From JAMLHN01 sp035708745 (GTDB lineage: Bacteria > Chloroflexota > Chloroflexia > Thermomicrobiales > UBA6265): a DNA stretch of 8,582 bases. The stretch covers positions 1-8,582 of the forward strand of contig DASTFJ010000189.1 in assembly GCA_035708745.1 (NCBI GenBank), given 5' to 3'. Numbering within the stretch: position 1 is the first letter of the stretch; each line of letters starts with the position of its first letter. A model generated the notes under the pieces. It was not told the origin of the DNA. It saw nothing but the letters and a program-made list of their open reading frames with translations, and made no database searches. Positions 1 through 6,007 of this stretch are shown here, in pieces. The translations under genes were made by a program, and so were the position numbers.

Positions 1-1128
1 CAGAAGCTCGGCCCGCAATTCCAGCCACGGTTCGTGGCCGGTAATCCTCCGGACGTGATGGACAACTCAGGCGCCGACAACCTGCCGATCGCGACCCTCG
101 TCGCCGAGGGCCAGCTCGCAGACCTCGCCGACCTGATGGCCGCCCCCTCCTACGACACCGAGGGCTCCACCTTCGCGGACACCCTGGCCCCGGGCTCGCA
201 GGACACCGGCGTATACAACGGCGTGCAAAATGTCCTGCTGTACGCCGTGACCGTCTACGGCCCCTGGCACAATCAGGCGCTCTTCGATGAAAAAGGATGG
301 ACCTACCCGGAAACCTGGGACGATATGATGGCCCTCTGCGAAGAGATCAAGGGCGCCGGTATCGCTCCCTGGACCTATCAGGGACAGCATCCCCAGTACA
401 TCCGCATCCTCTTCGACGCCATGGTCGCCAAGCATGGCGGTATGGAATCGCTCTTCAACCTGGACAACCTCGAGCCCGACGCCTGGAGTCAACCGGCCGT
501 TGCCGATACGCTCACCTCCCTGGCGATGCTGGCGGACAACGACTACATCATGGAAGGGACCGCGGCCCTCACCCACACCGAAGCCCAGGCGGCCTGGCTC
601 GAAGGCAAAGCCGCCTTCATTCCCTGTGGCACCTGGCTCGAAAACGAGATGAAGGGCCTCATTCCCGAGGGATTCGAAATGGTGGTCGACCCCTCCCCCT
701 CGCAAGCAGACGACGTGTTGCCCTACTCCGCCATCGGCGCCTGGGCCGGTGAGAACTTCCACGTCTCCGAACAGGGCAAAAATGTCCAGGGCGGCAAGGA
801 GTGGTTGCGTCTACTTTTCTCCAAGGAGGGGGCCCGCTTCTTCTCCGAAGACACCAAGGGACTCACCGTGGTCAACGGCTCGGCCGACGGGCTCGACCTC
901 GGCGCCGCCTTCGCCTCGGCCCAGACCGCGCTCACCAATGCCGGCGACAACCGAATCGTTTCGCAGTACACCTCGTGGTACCCGACCCTCAATACCGAGA
1001 CTCAAAACCAGTTCGGCGCGCTCATGACCAAGAAGGTGACGGTCGATGAGTTCATGGCAAACATGCAAGAGGCAGCCGACGCCGTTGCCGAGGACGATTC
1101 GATTCCCAAGTACACCCGCGAGGCGTAA
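1..1128 (+). CDS. Carbohydrate ABC transporter solute-binding protein, NgcE-like (5' partial)
   Basis: This is the extracytoplasmic sugar-binding component of a CUT1-family ABC importer, which captures the sugar and delivers it to the two permeases encoded next. The reading frame is open from base 1, so the start, signal peptide and probable lipobox lie upstream; 375 residues are visible and roughly 70-100 are probably missing. The GTG at 34 is an internal valine codon. Family 1 solute-binding features are visible: a DVMDNSG segment near residue 20, the hinge-type stretch GPWHNQALFDEKGW from about residue 87, TWDD soon after, and WTYQGQ at residues 124-129. WTYQG together with the GPWHN/DEKGW segment recalls the N-acetylglucosamine/diacetylchitobiose-binding NgcE group. 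That substrate is inferred from memory of the family; another oligosaccharide is possible. The gene ends in tandem TAA stops and is followed by a strong hairpin. Confidence 0.9.
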   Translation, partial: QKLGPQFQPRFVAGNPPDVMDNSGADNLPIATLVAEGQLADLADLMAAPSYDTEGSTFADTLAPGSQDTGVYNGVQNVLLYAVTVYGPWHNQALFDEKGWTYPETWDDMMALCEEIKGAGIAPWTYQGQHPQYIRILFDAMVAKHGGMESLFNLDNLEPDAWSQPAVADTLTSLAMLADNDYIMEGTAALTHTEAQAAWLEGKAAFIPCGTWLENEMKGLIPEGFEMVVDPSPSQADDVLPYSAIGAWAGENFHVSEQGKNVQGGKEWLRLLFSKEGARFFSEDTKGLTVVNGSADGLDLGAAFASAQTALTNAGDNRIVSQYTSWYPTLNTETQNQFGALMTKKVTVDEFMANMQEAADAVAEDDSIPKYTREA

Positions 1129-1132
1129 TAAC

Positions 1133-1171
1133 CCAGGGGAGGCAGGTCCCGAGCGGACCCGCCTCCCCTGG
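1133..1171 (+). promoter_or_regulatory. Intercistronic hairpin between binding-protein and permease genes
   Basis: Bases 1133-1143 (CCAGGGGAGGC) pair perfectly with 1161-1171. After one A/C mismatch, GGTCC (1145-1149) pairs with GGACC (1155-1159) around the 5-nt loop CGAGC. That makes 16 base pairs starting 4 nt after the TAA stop. No T-run follows, so it is a poor intrinsic terminator. By analogy with malE-malF, the likely role is to protect the 3' end of the binding-protein mRNA or cause partial attenuation, giving more binding protein than permease. The structure is seen; the role is inferred. Confidence 0.75.
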
Positions 1172-1267
1172 CTCACGCTCCCCGACCCTCGAACCGTCTC
1201 CGGCGCATTTGGCCTGTGCCGGTGACCCGCCGTGCTCCGATCGCCAGTTTGAACCGCGAGGCCGCAG

Positions 1268-2155
1268 ATGAACCACGGCAAATACCGCCTGATCATCCCG
1301 TTCCTGGCGCCAGCTCTCTTGCTCTACGCGGTCTTCGTTCTCTATCCCTATGTCCAGGCTTTCTGGATTTCGCTTCATCAATGGCGGGGAGTCAGCGCCA
1401 ACAAGAAGTACATCGGTCTCGGCAACTACCGCAAGCTGGTGGACGACGAGAATTTCTGGAACGCCCTGACGCATAACGCCCAGCTACTCATCGTTCTGCC
1501 GATTTTCACCATTGGCCTGGCGATGCTCTTTGCCACCCTCTTCGTGCAAGGCGGCCGCGGCGTGCGCGGCGCCAATTTCTACCGCATCGTCTTCTTTTTC
1601 CCCCAGGTGATGTCGCTCGTCATCGTCGGCGTCCTCTGGCAATACATCTACAACCCGAACAGCGGCCTGGTGAATGGCTTTCTCGACGCGGTCGGACTCG
1701 ACAGCCTGAAACGCGCATGGCTGGGCGACACCAGCACCGCGCTGTGGGCGGTCGCCGCGGTCATCGTCTGGCAGGCGGTCGGTTTCTATATGGTGCTCTT
1801 CGTGGCCGGCATGCAGTCGATACCGATCGACTACTACGAAGCCGCGCGGCTCGACGGAGCCAGCCGGTTCGCCCAGTTCAAGGACGTCACCTTGCCCCTG
1901 CTCTGGGAAAACATCAGAGTCGCCATCGTCTACATCGCCATCGCCGCGCTCGATCTCTTCACCATCGTGCAAGTCATGACCGAGGGCAAACCGCAGCGCT
2001 CCTCCGATGTCGTCGCGCGCTACATGTACGAGCAAGCGTTCACCAACAGCCAGTTCGGGTACGCCTCGGCCATCGGCGTCGTGCTCTTGCTGCTGACCCT
2101 GGGTCTCTCGATCATCCTGCTCTTCTTCTCACGCCGCGAGCGGCTCGAGTTCTAA
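1268..2155 (+). CDS. Sugar ABC transporter permease, MalF/NgcF type
   Basis: This inner-membrane subunit forms one half of the channel of a CUT1 sugar importer. The 295 residues are the usual length. Six membrane segments are visible at about 8-28, 71-93, 105-127, 158-180, 217-237 and 263-287. The cytoplasmic EAA loop that docks on the ATPase is at residues 191-210, with E191-A-A, G197 and the closing L209-P210. The start is the ATG preceded by GAGG (1258-1261) with a 6-nt spacer, a weak ribosome site. It follows the binding-protein gene after 139 nt containing a hairpin, and lies 39 nt before the second permease. With the NgcE-like neighbour it is probably NgcF-like; membership of the MalF-type permease family is secure, the sugar is not. 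Confidence 0.92.
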   Translation: MNHGKYRLIIPFLAPALLLYAVFVLYPYVQAFWISLHQWRGVSANKKYIGLGNYRKLVDDENFWNALTHNAQLLIVLPIFTIGLAMLFATLFVQGGRGVRGANFYRIVFFFPQVMSLVIVGVLWQYIYNPNSGLVNGFLDAVGLDSLKRAWLGDTSTALWAVAAVIVWQAVGFYMVLFVAGMQSIPIDYYEAARLDGASRFAQFKDVTLPLLWENIRVAIVYIAIAALDLFTIVQVMTEGKPQRSSDVVARYMYEQAFTNSQFGYASAIGVVLLLLTLGLSIILLFFSRRERLEF

Positions 2156-2170
2156 CGCCGTGGCCGGCGT
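2155..2170 (+). promoter_or_regulatory. Small hairpin at the permease-permease junction
   Basis: ACGCCG (2155-2160) is perfectly complementary to CGGCGT (2165-2170) around the loop TGGC. It begins on the last base of the first permease stop codon and ends 10 nt before the next ribosome site (GAAAGGA, 2181-2187). It has no T-run. Six pairs may arise by chance in DNA this GC-rich, so a role in mRNA processing is only a possibility. Confidence 0.3.
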
Positions 2171-2194
2171 CGCGCGATACGAAAGGACCGTCGG

Positions 2195-3106
2195 GTGAGC
2201 ATCCAGGAAACGACAGGCGATGTCACGGCCCAGGCGGCTGAGACAGTTGCCCCAGCCAAGCGCTCGTCCCGGCTCACCGGCGAAAACGCATTCGGCGGTC
2301 TCTCTCAGGTGCTCTTGATCGTCTGGGCGATTCTCGTCATCTTCCCCTTCCTCTGGATGGTGATGACGTCGTTCAAAACCGATCCGGAAATTATCTTCAG
2401 TCCCTGGAAGCTTCCCGCGTCGCTGCAATGGAACAACTTCGAGCGCGCCTGGAATCAAGCCCACATCGGCACCTATTTCAAGAACACCATCATCGTCGTC
2501 AGCGGTTCGGTCTTTCTGACCCTGCTCTTCTCGTCGATGGCCGCCTATGTCCTCGCCCGCTTCGAGTTTCGCGGCAACCGCATCATCTTCTATCTCTTCA
2601 TGCTCGGTCTGATGTTCCCGGTCTTCCTGGCGCTGGTGCCCCTCTTCTTCGTCGTCAACGATCTCCATATGCTCAGCACCTATCGCGGCCTCATCCTCGT
2701 TTATGTCGCCTACTCCCTGCCGTTTTCCATCTTCTTCCTGACCAGCTTTTTCAAGACCCTCCCCAGTGAGCTCGCCGAAGCCGCCATCCTCGACGGCGCC
2801 TCCCACTACCGCGTCTTCTTTGGAATCATGCTCCCGCTCGCCAAACCCGGCCTCCTGGCAATCGGCATCTTCAACGTCCTCGGGCAATGGAATCAGTTCA
2901 TCTTGCCGCTCGTGCTCAATCCCGATCCCAACAACTACCTCATCACCCAGGGCCTCGCCTTCCTTGCCATCCAGCAGGGCTACCAAAACGACTACAGCGC
3001 CCTCTTCGCCGCCCTGACCATCACCATGATCCCCATCCTGGTCGTCTACATCGTCTTCCAACGCCGCCTCGAAGCCGGCCTCACCGCCGGCGCCCTTAAG
3101 GGCTAA
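2195..3106 (+). CDS. Sugar ABC transporter permease, MalG/NgcG type
   Basis: This is the second channel subunit of the CUT1 importer, 303 residues. A cytoplasmic tail of about 35 residues, rich in T, A and K/R, precedes membrane segment 1 (about 36-58). Further segments lie near 95-121, 130-153, 163-186, 218-238 and 268-288. The EAA docking loop is clear: E195-A-A, D200-G201, then L213-P214. The FLWMVMTSFKT segment after the first helix is typical of MalG-type permeases. The start is GTG, chosen because GAAAGGA (2181-2187) sits 7 nt upstream, the best ribosome site in this operon. No ATPase gene follows; the genes beyond it are on the other strand. As in Streptomyces, where MsiK energises several sugar importers, a shared ATPase encoded elsewhere is the likely partner (inference). 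Confidence 0.92.
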   Translation: MSIQETTGDVTAQAAETVAPAKRSSRLTGENAFGGLSQVLLIVWAILVIFPFLWMVMTSFKTDPEIIFSPWKLPASLQWNNFERAWNQAHIGTYFKNTIIVVSGSVFLTLLFSSMAAYVLARFEFRGNRIIFYLFMLGLMFPVFLALVPLFFVVNDLHMLSTYRGLILVYVAYSLPFSIFFLTSFFKTLPSELAEAAILDGASHYRVFFGIMLPLAKPGLLAIGIFNVLGQWNQFILPLVLNPDPNNYLITQGLAFLAIQQGYQNDYSALFAALTITMIPILVVYIVFQRRLEAGLTAGALKG

Positions 3107-3240
3107 CTTTGTCACCCGGGGACAGCCTCCCATGACTACACCGCCCCGCATTGGGAGGGGCGGGTCCCTGTGCCCGTCCGTGTTCCCGGACGACCCAGCC
3201 CAGTGATATAGGATCAGGATGAGCACCAAGGGGTGTTAGC
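3107..3240. terminator. Convergent spacer with GC-rich hairpins, possible terminator of the sugar operon
   Basis: After the MalG-type permease stop there are overlapping inverted repeats. CCTCCCA (3126-3132) can pair with TGGGAGG (3152-3158). Alternatively CCGCCCC (3141-3147) pairs with GGGGCGG (3157-3163) around a 9-nt loop. The two use shared bases and exclude each other. A third hairpin is CGTCCG (3175-3180) with CGGACG (3187-3192). None is followed by a clear T-run, so these are weak candidates for termination or 3'-end protection. The segment CGGGTCCCTGTGCCCG (3161-3176) looks like a dispersed intergenic repeat. I see no gene here; 3241-3337 holds nothing else I can support apart from the palindrome AGACCGGTCT at 3330-3339. 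Confidence 0.4.
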
Positions 3241-3337
3241 CCAGCGTTTCAACGGTGGGATCGTGACGGGCGACCGATACCCGATACCGACCGTTGCCAA
3301 CCCGCCCGGATGATTCTCACAGAAAGCACAGACCGGT

Positions 3338-4264
3338 CTACCCGTTCTCTGTACTCCGAAACCGATACAAATCCACCAATCCCCGCGCCACCCACCGCGC
3401 ATCCAACCGCTCTGGCAGCTCCGGAACCTCCTGCTCCCACACGCTCCCCAGCTCATCCAGGCCGATCGCAACCGTAGCGTCCACCTCGCCCGCCGGCGCC
3501 ACACCCCACGCCGCCGCGCCGTTCGCCCGCGGCAACCACACCCGCGCCGGCGCGATCGACCGCTCCCCATCGTCCACCACCAGCACCCGCTCGGCCGCGC
3601 CATAGACCGGCGGCAGCTCGATCTCCGGCACGTACTCCCAATCCGGCAGATCGGCACTTCCGCTTACGATCCGTCGCGCGTCCGGAACCTGCTCCGCCAC
3701 CTCCCGCGCCAGCTCGGCGTCGTCATACGCCACCAGCAGTTCGCCCGACCGCGGACCGTCCCACACCTGCGGCAATACCGCCGGCCGGAATCCGATCGCT
3801 TCCTCCGGCCGTCCGACCCGATGCAGCACCGTACGTCCCCAGTCGCCTTCCAGCTCGGGCCGCTCGATCAGAATATCGACCCCCTCGCCGTCGAACTCGC
3901 CCAACCCGCGCTCGACCATCTCGGGTATCCCCTCGAGCACCGCGACCACGCCGCTCGTCGCCGCAAACTGACCACTCCACGGACCAACTTCATGCCGCGC
4001 CGGCAAATCGATCGTCCGATACTGCAGATCTGTCCACATCGCATTGAACGCCCGCACCGGACCCGCTCCGCGCTGATTCAGCAACCCCACTGTCGCCCGA
4101 TTCCTTCGCGGCTCCAAAAACGTCGCCTCGAATCCCAGTTCTCCCAGCGCCCGCATCACCGCCCGCGCCGTCGTCGCCAGTGGATTCCGCCAATCGGAAA
4201 CGATCGACTCTCCCAAAAACACGAACCGCGGCGCCACCTCGAAATCGAACTCGTTCATGTTCAT
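3338..4264 (-). CDS. Hypothetical protein; N-terminus resembles CgeB-like glycosyltransferases
   Basis: I do not recognise this gene with confidence. It encodes about 308 soluble residues, rich in E, R, V and A, with no signal peptide or membrane helix. The N-terminal 50 residues (FLGESIVSDWRNPLAT, then R-ALGELGFEATFLEPRR) follow the pattern of the first beta-alpha unit of CgeB/spore-maturation-type glycosyltransferases. The later GELLVAYDDAELAREV segment could be a second Rossmann-like unit. No catalytic signature is clear, so an enzymatic role is a guess. Three in-frame ATGs are possible, at 4279, 4264 and 4258. The first lies inside the edge of a repeat, whereas GGAAGG and GGTAGG precede the later two at 4-6 nt, so 4264 or 4258 is preferred. 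It converges with the sugar operon and lies downstream of the aminotransferase, separated from it by the repeat. Confidence 0.7.
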   Translation of the reverse strand: MNMNEFDFEVAPRFVFLGESIVSDWRNPLATTARAVMRALGELGFEATFLEPRRNRATVGLLNQRGAGPVRAFNAMWTDLQYRTIDLPARHEVGPWSGQFAATSGVVAVLEGIPEMVERGLGEFDGEGVDILIERPELEGDWGRTVLHRVGRPEEAIGFRPAVLPQVWDGPRSGELLVAYDDAELAREVAEQVPDARRIVSGSADLPDWEYVPEIELPPVYGAAERVLVVDDGERSIAPARVWLPRANGAAAWGVAPAGEVDATVAIGLDELGSVWEQEVPELPERLDARWVARGLVDLYRFRSTENG

Positions 4265-4274
4265 CCTACCTTCC

Positions 4275-4422
4275 GTCATCCCGACCGGAGCGAAGCGGAG
4301 TGGAGAGCCTGCCCTGAGCGAAGTCGAATGGGGACCTCTCTCGTTGCCGACCCCAGACGATTTTCCCTTCGGATAGATGCGTGCGGGGAAACACGAGGTT
4401 CCTCGACCCGGCTCGGAATGAC
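4275..4422. repeat. Fold-back intergenic repeat element, about 148 bp
   Basis: The element starts GTCATCCCGACCGGAG at 4275 and ends CCGGCTCGGAATGAC at 4422. The reverse complement of the right end, GTCATTCCGAGCCGG, matches the left end with one substitution and one inserted base over about 15 positions, so the ends are inverted repeats. Inside are GGAGCGAAGCGGAG and CCTGAGCGAAGTCGAA, which I recall as widespread bacterial intergenic repeats, and GAGGTTCCTCGACC. No open frame of its own is convincing. It fills the space between two - strand genes almost exactly: it ends 3 nt before the complement of the aminotransferase stop codon and begins about 10 nt upstream of the preferred start of the next gene. 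Whether it moves as a MITE-like element is unknown. Confidence 0.65.
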
Positions 4423-4425
4423 GAC

Positions 4426-5784
4426 TTACACCACCCCCAAATCCCGTTCCACCGAATGCAACGACGCGTCCAGAATCTCGATCAGCTCATCGATCTGCGG
4501 TTTGGTGATCACCAGCGGCGGCGTGCAAAGCAGATGGTCTCCCACCACCCCATCGACCGTCCCTTGTCCCGGATACGACACCAAACCACGCTCGAGCGTG
4601 GCATCCCCCACCCGGTGACTCGCCCGCGTCTCCACCGGGAATGGCCGCTTGCTCTCCCGATCGGCCACCAGCTCGACCCCCAGCATCAACCCAAGTCCGC
4701 GCACATCGCCGATGATCGGATGCACCGCCATCAGCTCGACCAGCTTCTCTTTGTAATACGCCCCCACGATCTCCGCGTTGTCGATCAGCTTGTGCTTCAC
4801 CGTGTAATCCAGCACCGCTTTGCCGATCGCAGTCGAAAGCGGATTCCCACCAGCGGTGTGCCCGATCACGAACGACCCGCCCGTTCCGCGCACCTGCCCC
4901 ACGATCTCCGGCCGCACCAGCACCGCTCCGAGCGGCGTATACCCGCCCGAAATCCCTTTGGCGCAGGCGATCAGATCGGGCGGTGCGTCCCAGTGGTCGA
5001 TGCCGAATTTCTTCCCCGTTCGCCCGAATCCGCTCATCACCTCATCGGCGATGAACAGCACATCGTGCCGATCGCAAATCTCCCGGATCCGCTCGAAATA
5101 GCCGATCGTCGCCGGCACCGCCCCCGTCGTTGCCCCCACCACCGGTTCGGCGATGAACGCGGCCACATTCTCCGCGCCAACCTGCTGAATCACATAGTCG
5201 AGCTGATCCGCCTGCGCCAGCCCGTACTCGATCTCGTCGCCGGTCGCATGCCGATACGGAAAACAAGGTCCGATGTGATAACCCGCCGGCAGCATCCCCT
5301 GATACTTCTTCCGCCGTCCCGAGTTACCGCCGTAGCCCAGCGACGCCAGCGTTGCCCCGTGGAAGCTCTGCCATCGCCCGATCACCAGCTGCTTCGTCCC
5401 CCTGCCCCGGTCCCGCTGGTATTGCAGCGCGATCTTCACCGCATTCTCGGTCGCCTCCGAACCGCCGGACACGAACCACACCTTTTCCAAGCCCGGCGGC
5501 GCGAACTCCCGCACCACCGTCTCCGCGCACGCCTCGATCGGCTCACTGGAAAACGCATGCGTCGGCACATAGGCAATCTTCCGCGCCTGCTCCACCATCG
5601 CGTCGATCACCTCGGGCACCCCATGCCCGATATTCGTCACCGCCGACGAGCCCGCCGCCCCATCGATATACCGCTTCCCCGCCGAATCCCACAGATAGAT
5701 CCCCTCACCCCGCACGATGGTGGGAAATCCTCGCTGCAAATCCCGATAGATAACCGGCGTCGTCTCCTGATCGATCAGCTGCAT
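4426..5784 (-). CDS. Class III (PLP-dependent) aminotransferase
   Basis: A 452-residue cytoplasmic fold-type I aminotransferase of class III (omega-aminotransferase, acetylornithine/GABA/BioA superfamily). It transfers an amino group from an amine or omega-amino acid to a keto acid through PLP. Numbering from the chosen ATG: the phosphate-binding VSGGSEATENA is near 105-115, WQSFHGAT near 138-145, the cofactor-pairing aspartate in IADEVMSGFGRTG is D247, and the Schiff-base lysine in CAKGISGGYTPLG is K276. GGSFVIGHTAGGNPLS follows. Family length and all key residues are intact, so it should be active. The substrate cannot be read from sequence; taurine, beta-alanine or putrescine types are possible. 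A TTG 18 nt further upstream extends the frame but overlaps GGAGG, which is better used as the ribosome site of the ATG at 5784. Repeats flank it on both sides, so it is probably transcribed alone. Confidence 0.93.
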   Translation of the reverse strand: MQLIDQETTPVIYRDLQRGFPTIVRGEGIYLWDSAGKRYIDGAAGSSAVTNIGHGVPEVIDAMVEQARKIAYVPTHAFSSEPIEACAETVVREFAPPGLEKVWFVSGGSEATENAVKIALQYQRDRGRGTKQLVIGRWQSFHGATLASLGYGGNSGRRKKYQGMLPAGYHIGPCFPYRHATGDEIEYGLAQADQLDYVIQQVGAENVAAFIAEPVVGATTGAVPATIGYFERIREICDRHDVLFIADEVMSGFGRTGKKFGIDHWDAPPDLIACAKGISGGYTPLGAVLVRPEIVGQVRGTGGSFVIGHTAGGNPLSTAIGKAVLDYTVKHKLIDNAEIVGAYYKEKLVELMAVHPIIGDVRGLGLMLGVELVADRESKRPFPVETRASHRVGDATLERGLVSYPGQGTVDGVVGDHLLCTPPLVITKPQIDELIEILDASLHSVERDLGVV

Positions 5785-5820
5785 CACCCACTCCCTCCAC
5801 AAACGAATGAACGTCTCGTC

Positions 5821-5826
5821 ATTCTA
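5821..5826 (-). promoter_or_regulatory. Possible -10 element for the aminotransferase gene
   Basis: Read on the - strand the hexamer is TAGAAT, five of six matches to TATAAT, 36 nt before the ATG. The expected -35 position falls in the G-rich repeat (GGGGAG), which does not match the consensus. It is the only plausible -10 between the repeat and the gene, but a single hexamer is weak evidence. Confidence 0.3.
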
Positions 5827-5845
5827 TCCCCGCGCGATCCGATCT

Positions 5846-5880
5846 CCCCTCTCCCTCTGGGGAGAGGGGTTGGGGGTGAG
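5846..5880. repeat. Palindromic G-rich intergenic repeat, copy 1
   Basis: CCCCTCTCCC (5846-5855) pairs perfectly with GGGAGAGGGG (5860-5869) around a TCTG tetraloop. It is followed on the + strand by TTGGGGGTGAG. I recall this arrangement of palindrome plus TTGGGGGTGAGG as a common dispersed intergenic repeat in high-GC bacteria including Chloroflexota. A related copy lies at 5941-5993. The hairpin lies between the MMPL terminator and the aminotransferase start. Confidence 0.7.
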
Positions 5881-5885
5881 GCGAT

Positions 5886-5928
5886 CCCGCAGCCCAAAAC
5901 CCACTCCAACCCCGCAACCCAAAAACCC
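5886..5928 (-). other. Potential G-quadruplex motif on the - strand
   Basis: The + strand carries six runs of at least three C at 5886-5888, 5893-5895, 5900-5902, 5910-5913, 5918-5920 and 5926-5928, with gaps of 4, 4, 7, 4 and 5 nt. On the - strand this is six G-runs meeting the usual G3-N(1-7) rule. The stretch is otherwise nearly all A and C on the + strand. It holds no gene. Folding is a prediction from the pattern only. Confidence 0.5.
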
Positions 5929-5934
5929 AAGACC

Positions 5935-5976
5935 AAAAAGCCCCCTTCTTCTCCCAGCATTGGGAGAAGAAGGGGG
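5935..5976 (-). terminator. Intrinsic terminator of the MMPL transporter gene
   Basis: The inverted repeat CCCCCTTCTTCTCCCA (5941-5956) pairs perfectly over 16 bp with 5961-5976 around a 4-nt loop. Read on the - strand it begins 31 nt after the MMPL stop codon and is followed by C and then TTTTT (5939-5935). Stem plus T-run in this direction fits Rho-independent termination of the transporter transcript and argues against read-through to the aminotransferase gene. The other strand has no T-run after the stem, so it is one-directional. Confidence 0.75.
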
Positions 5977-5993
5977 TTGGGGGATGATGAGGG
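5941..5993. repeat. Palindromic G-rich intergenic repeat, copy 2, with + strand G-quadruplex motif
   Basis: This copy has the same plan as 5846-5880: a perfect palindrome (16 bp here) followed by TTGGGGG and a GATGAGG-like tail. The + strand G-runs at 5962-5964, 5972-5976, 5979-5983 and 5991-5993, spaced 7, 2 and 7 nt, satisfy the G3-N(1-7) quadruplex pattern. The palindrome doubles as the transporter's terminator, so the repeat appears to have been put to use. Confidence 0.65.
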
Positions 5994-6007
5994 TAAGCCT
6001 CGCCGGC

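Noticed and set aside
34..36. GTG as the start of the binding-protein gene
   Set aside because: The same frame is open to base 1 with plausible protein sequence, and the N-terminal domain would be truncated.
2129..3229. 366-codon open frame on the - strand opposite the second permease
   Set aside because: Acidic, E/D/G-rich shadow of a membrane protein gene with intact EAA loop and ribosome site.
3330..3339. AGACCGGTCT palindrome as terminator of the - strand gene
   Set aside because: It leaves no loop, overlaps the stop codon, and is not followed by a convincing T-run.
4265..4279. ATG 4279 as the start of the unassigned - strand gene
   Set aside because: It lies in the terminal sequence of the fold-back repeat and lacks a good ribosome site, while GGAAGG/GGTAGG precede the next two ATGs.
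5785..5802. TTG start extending the aminotransferase by six residues
   Set aside because: These bases contain the GGAGG that serves as the ribosome site for ATG 5784; the extra residues are not needed by the family.
5846..5993. CRISPR array
   Set aside because: Only two diverged palindromic copies, no regular spacers and no cas genes.
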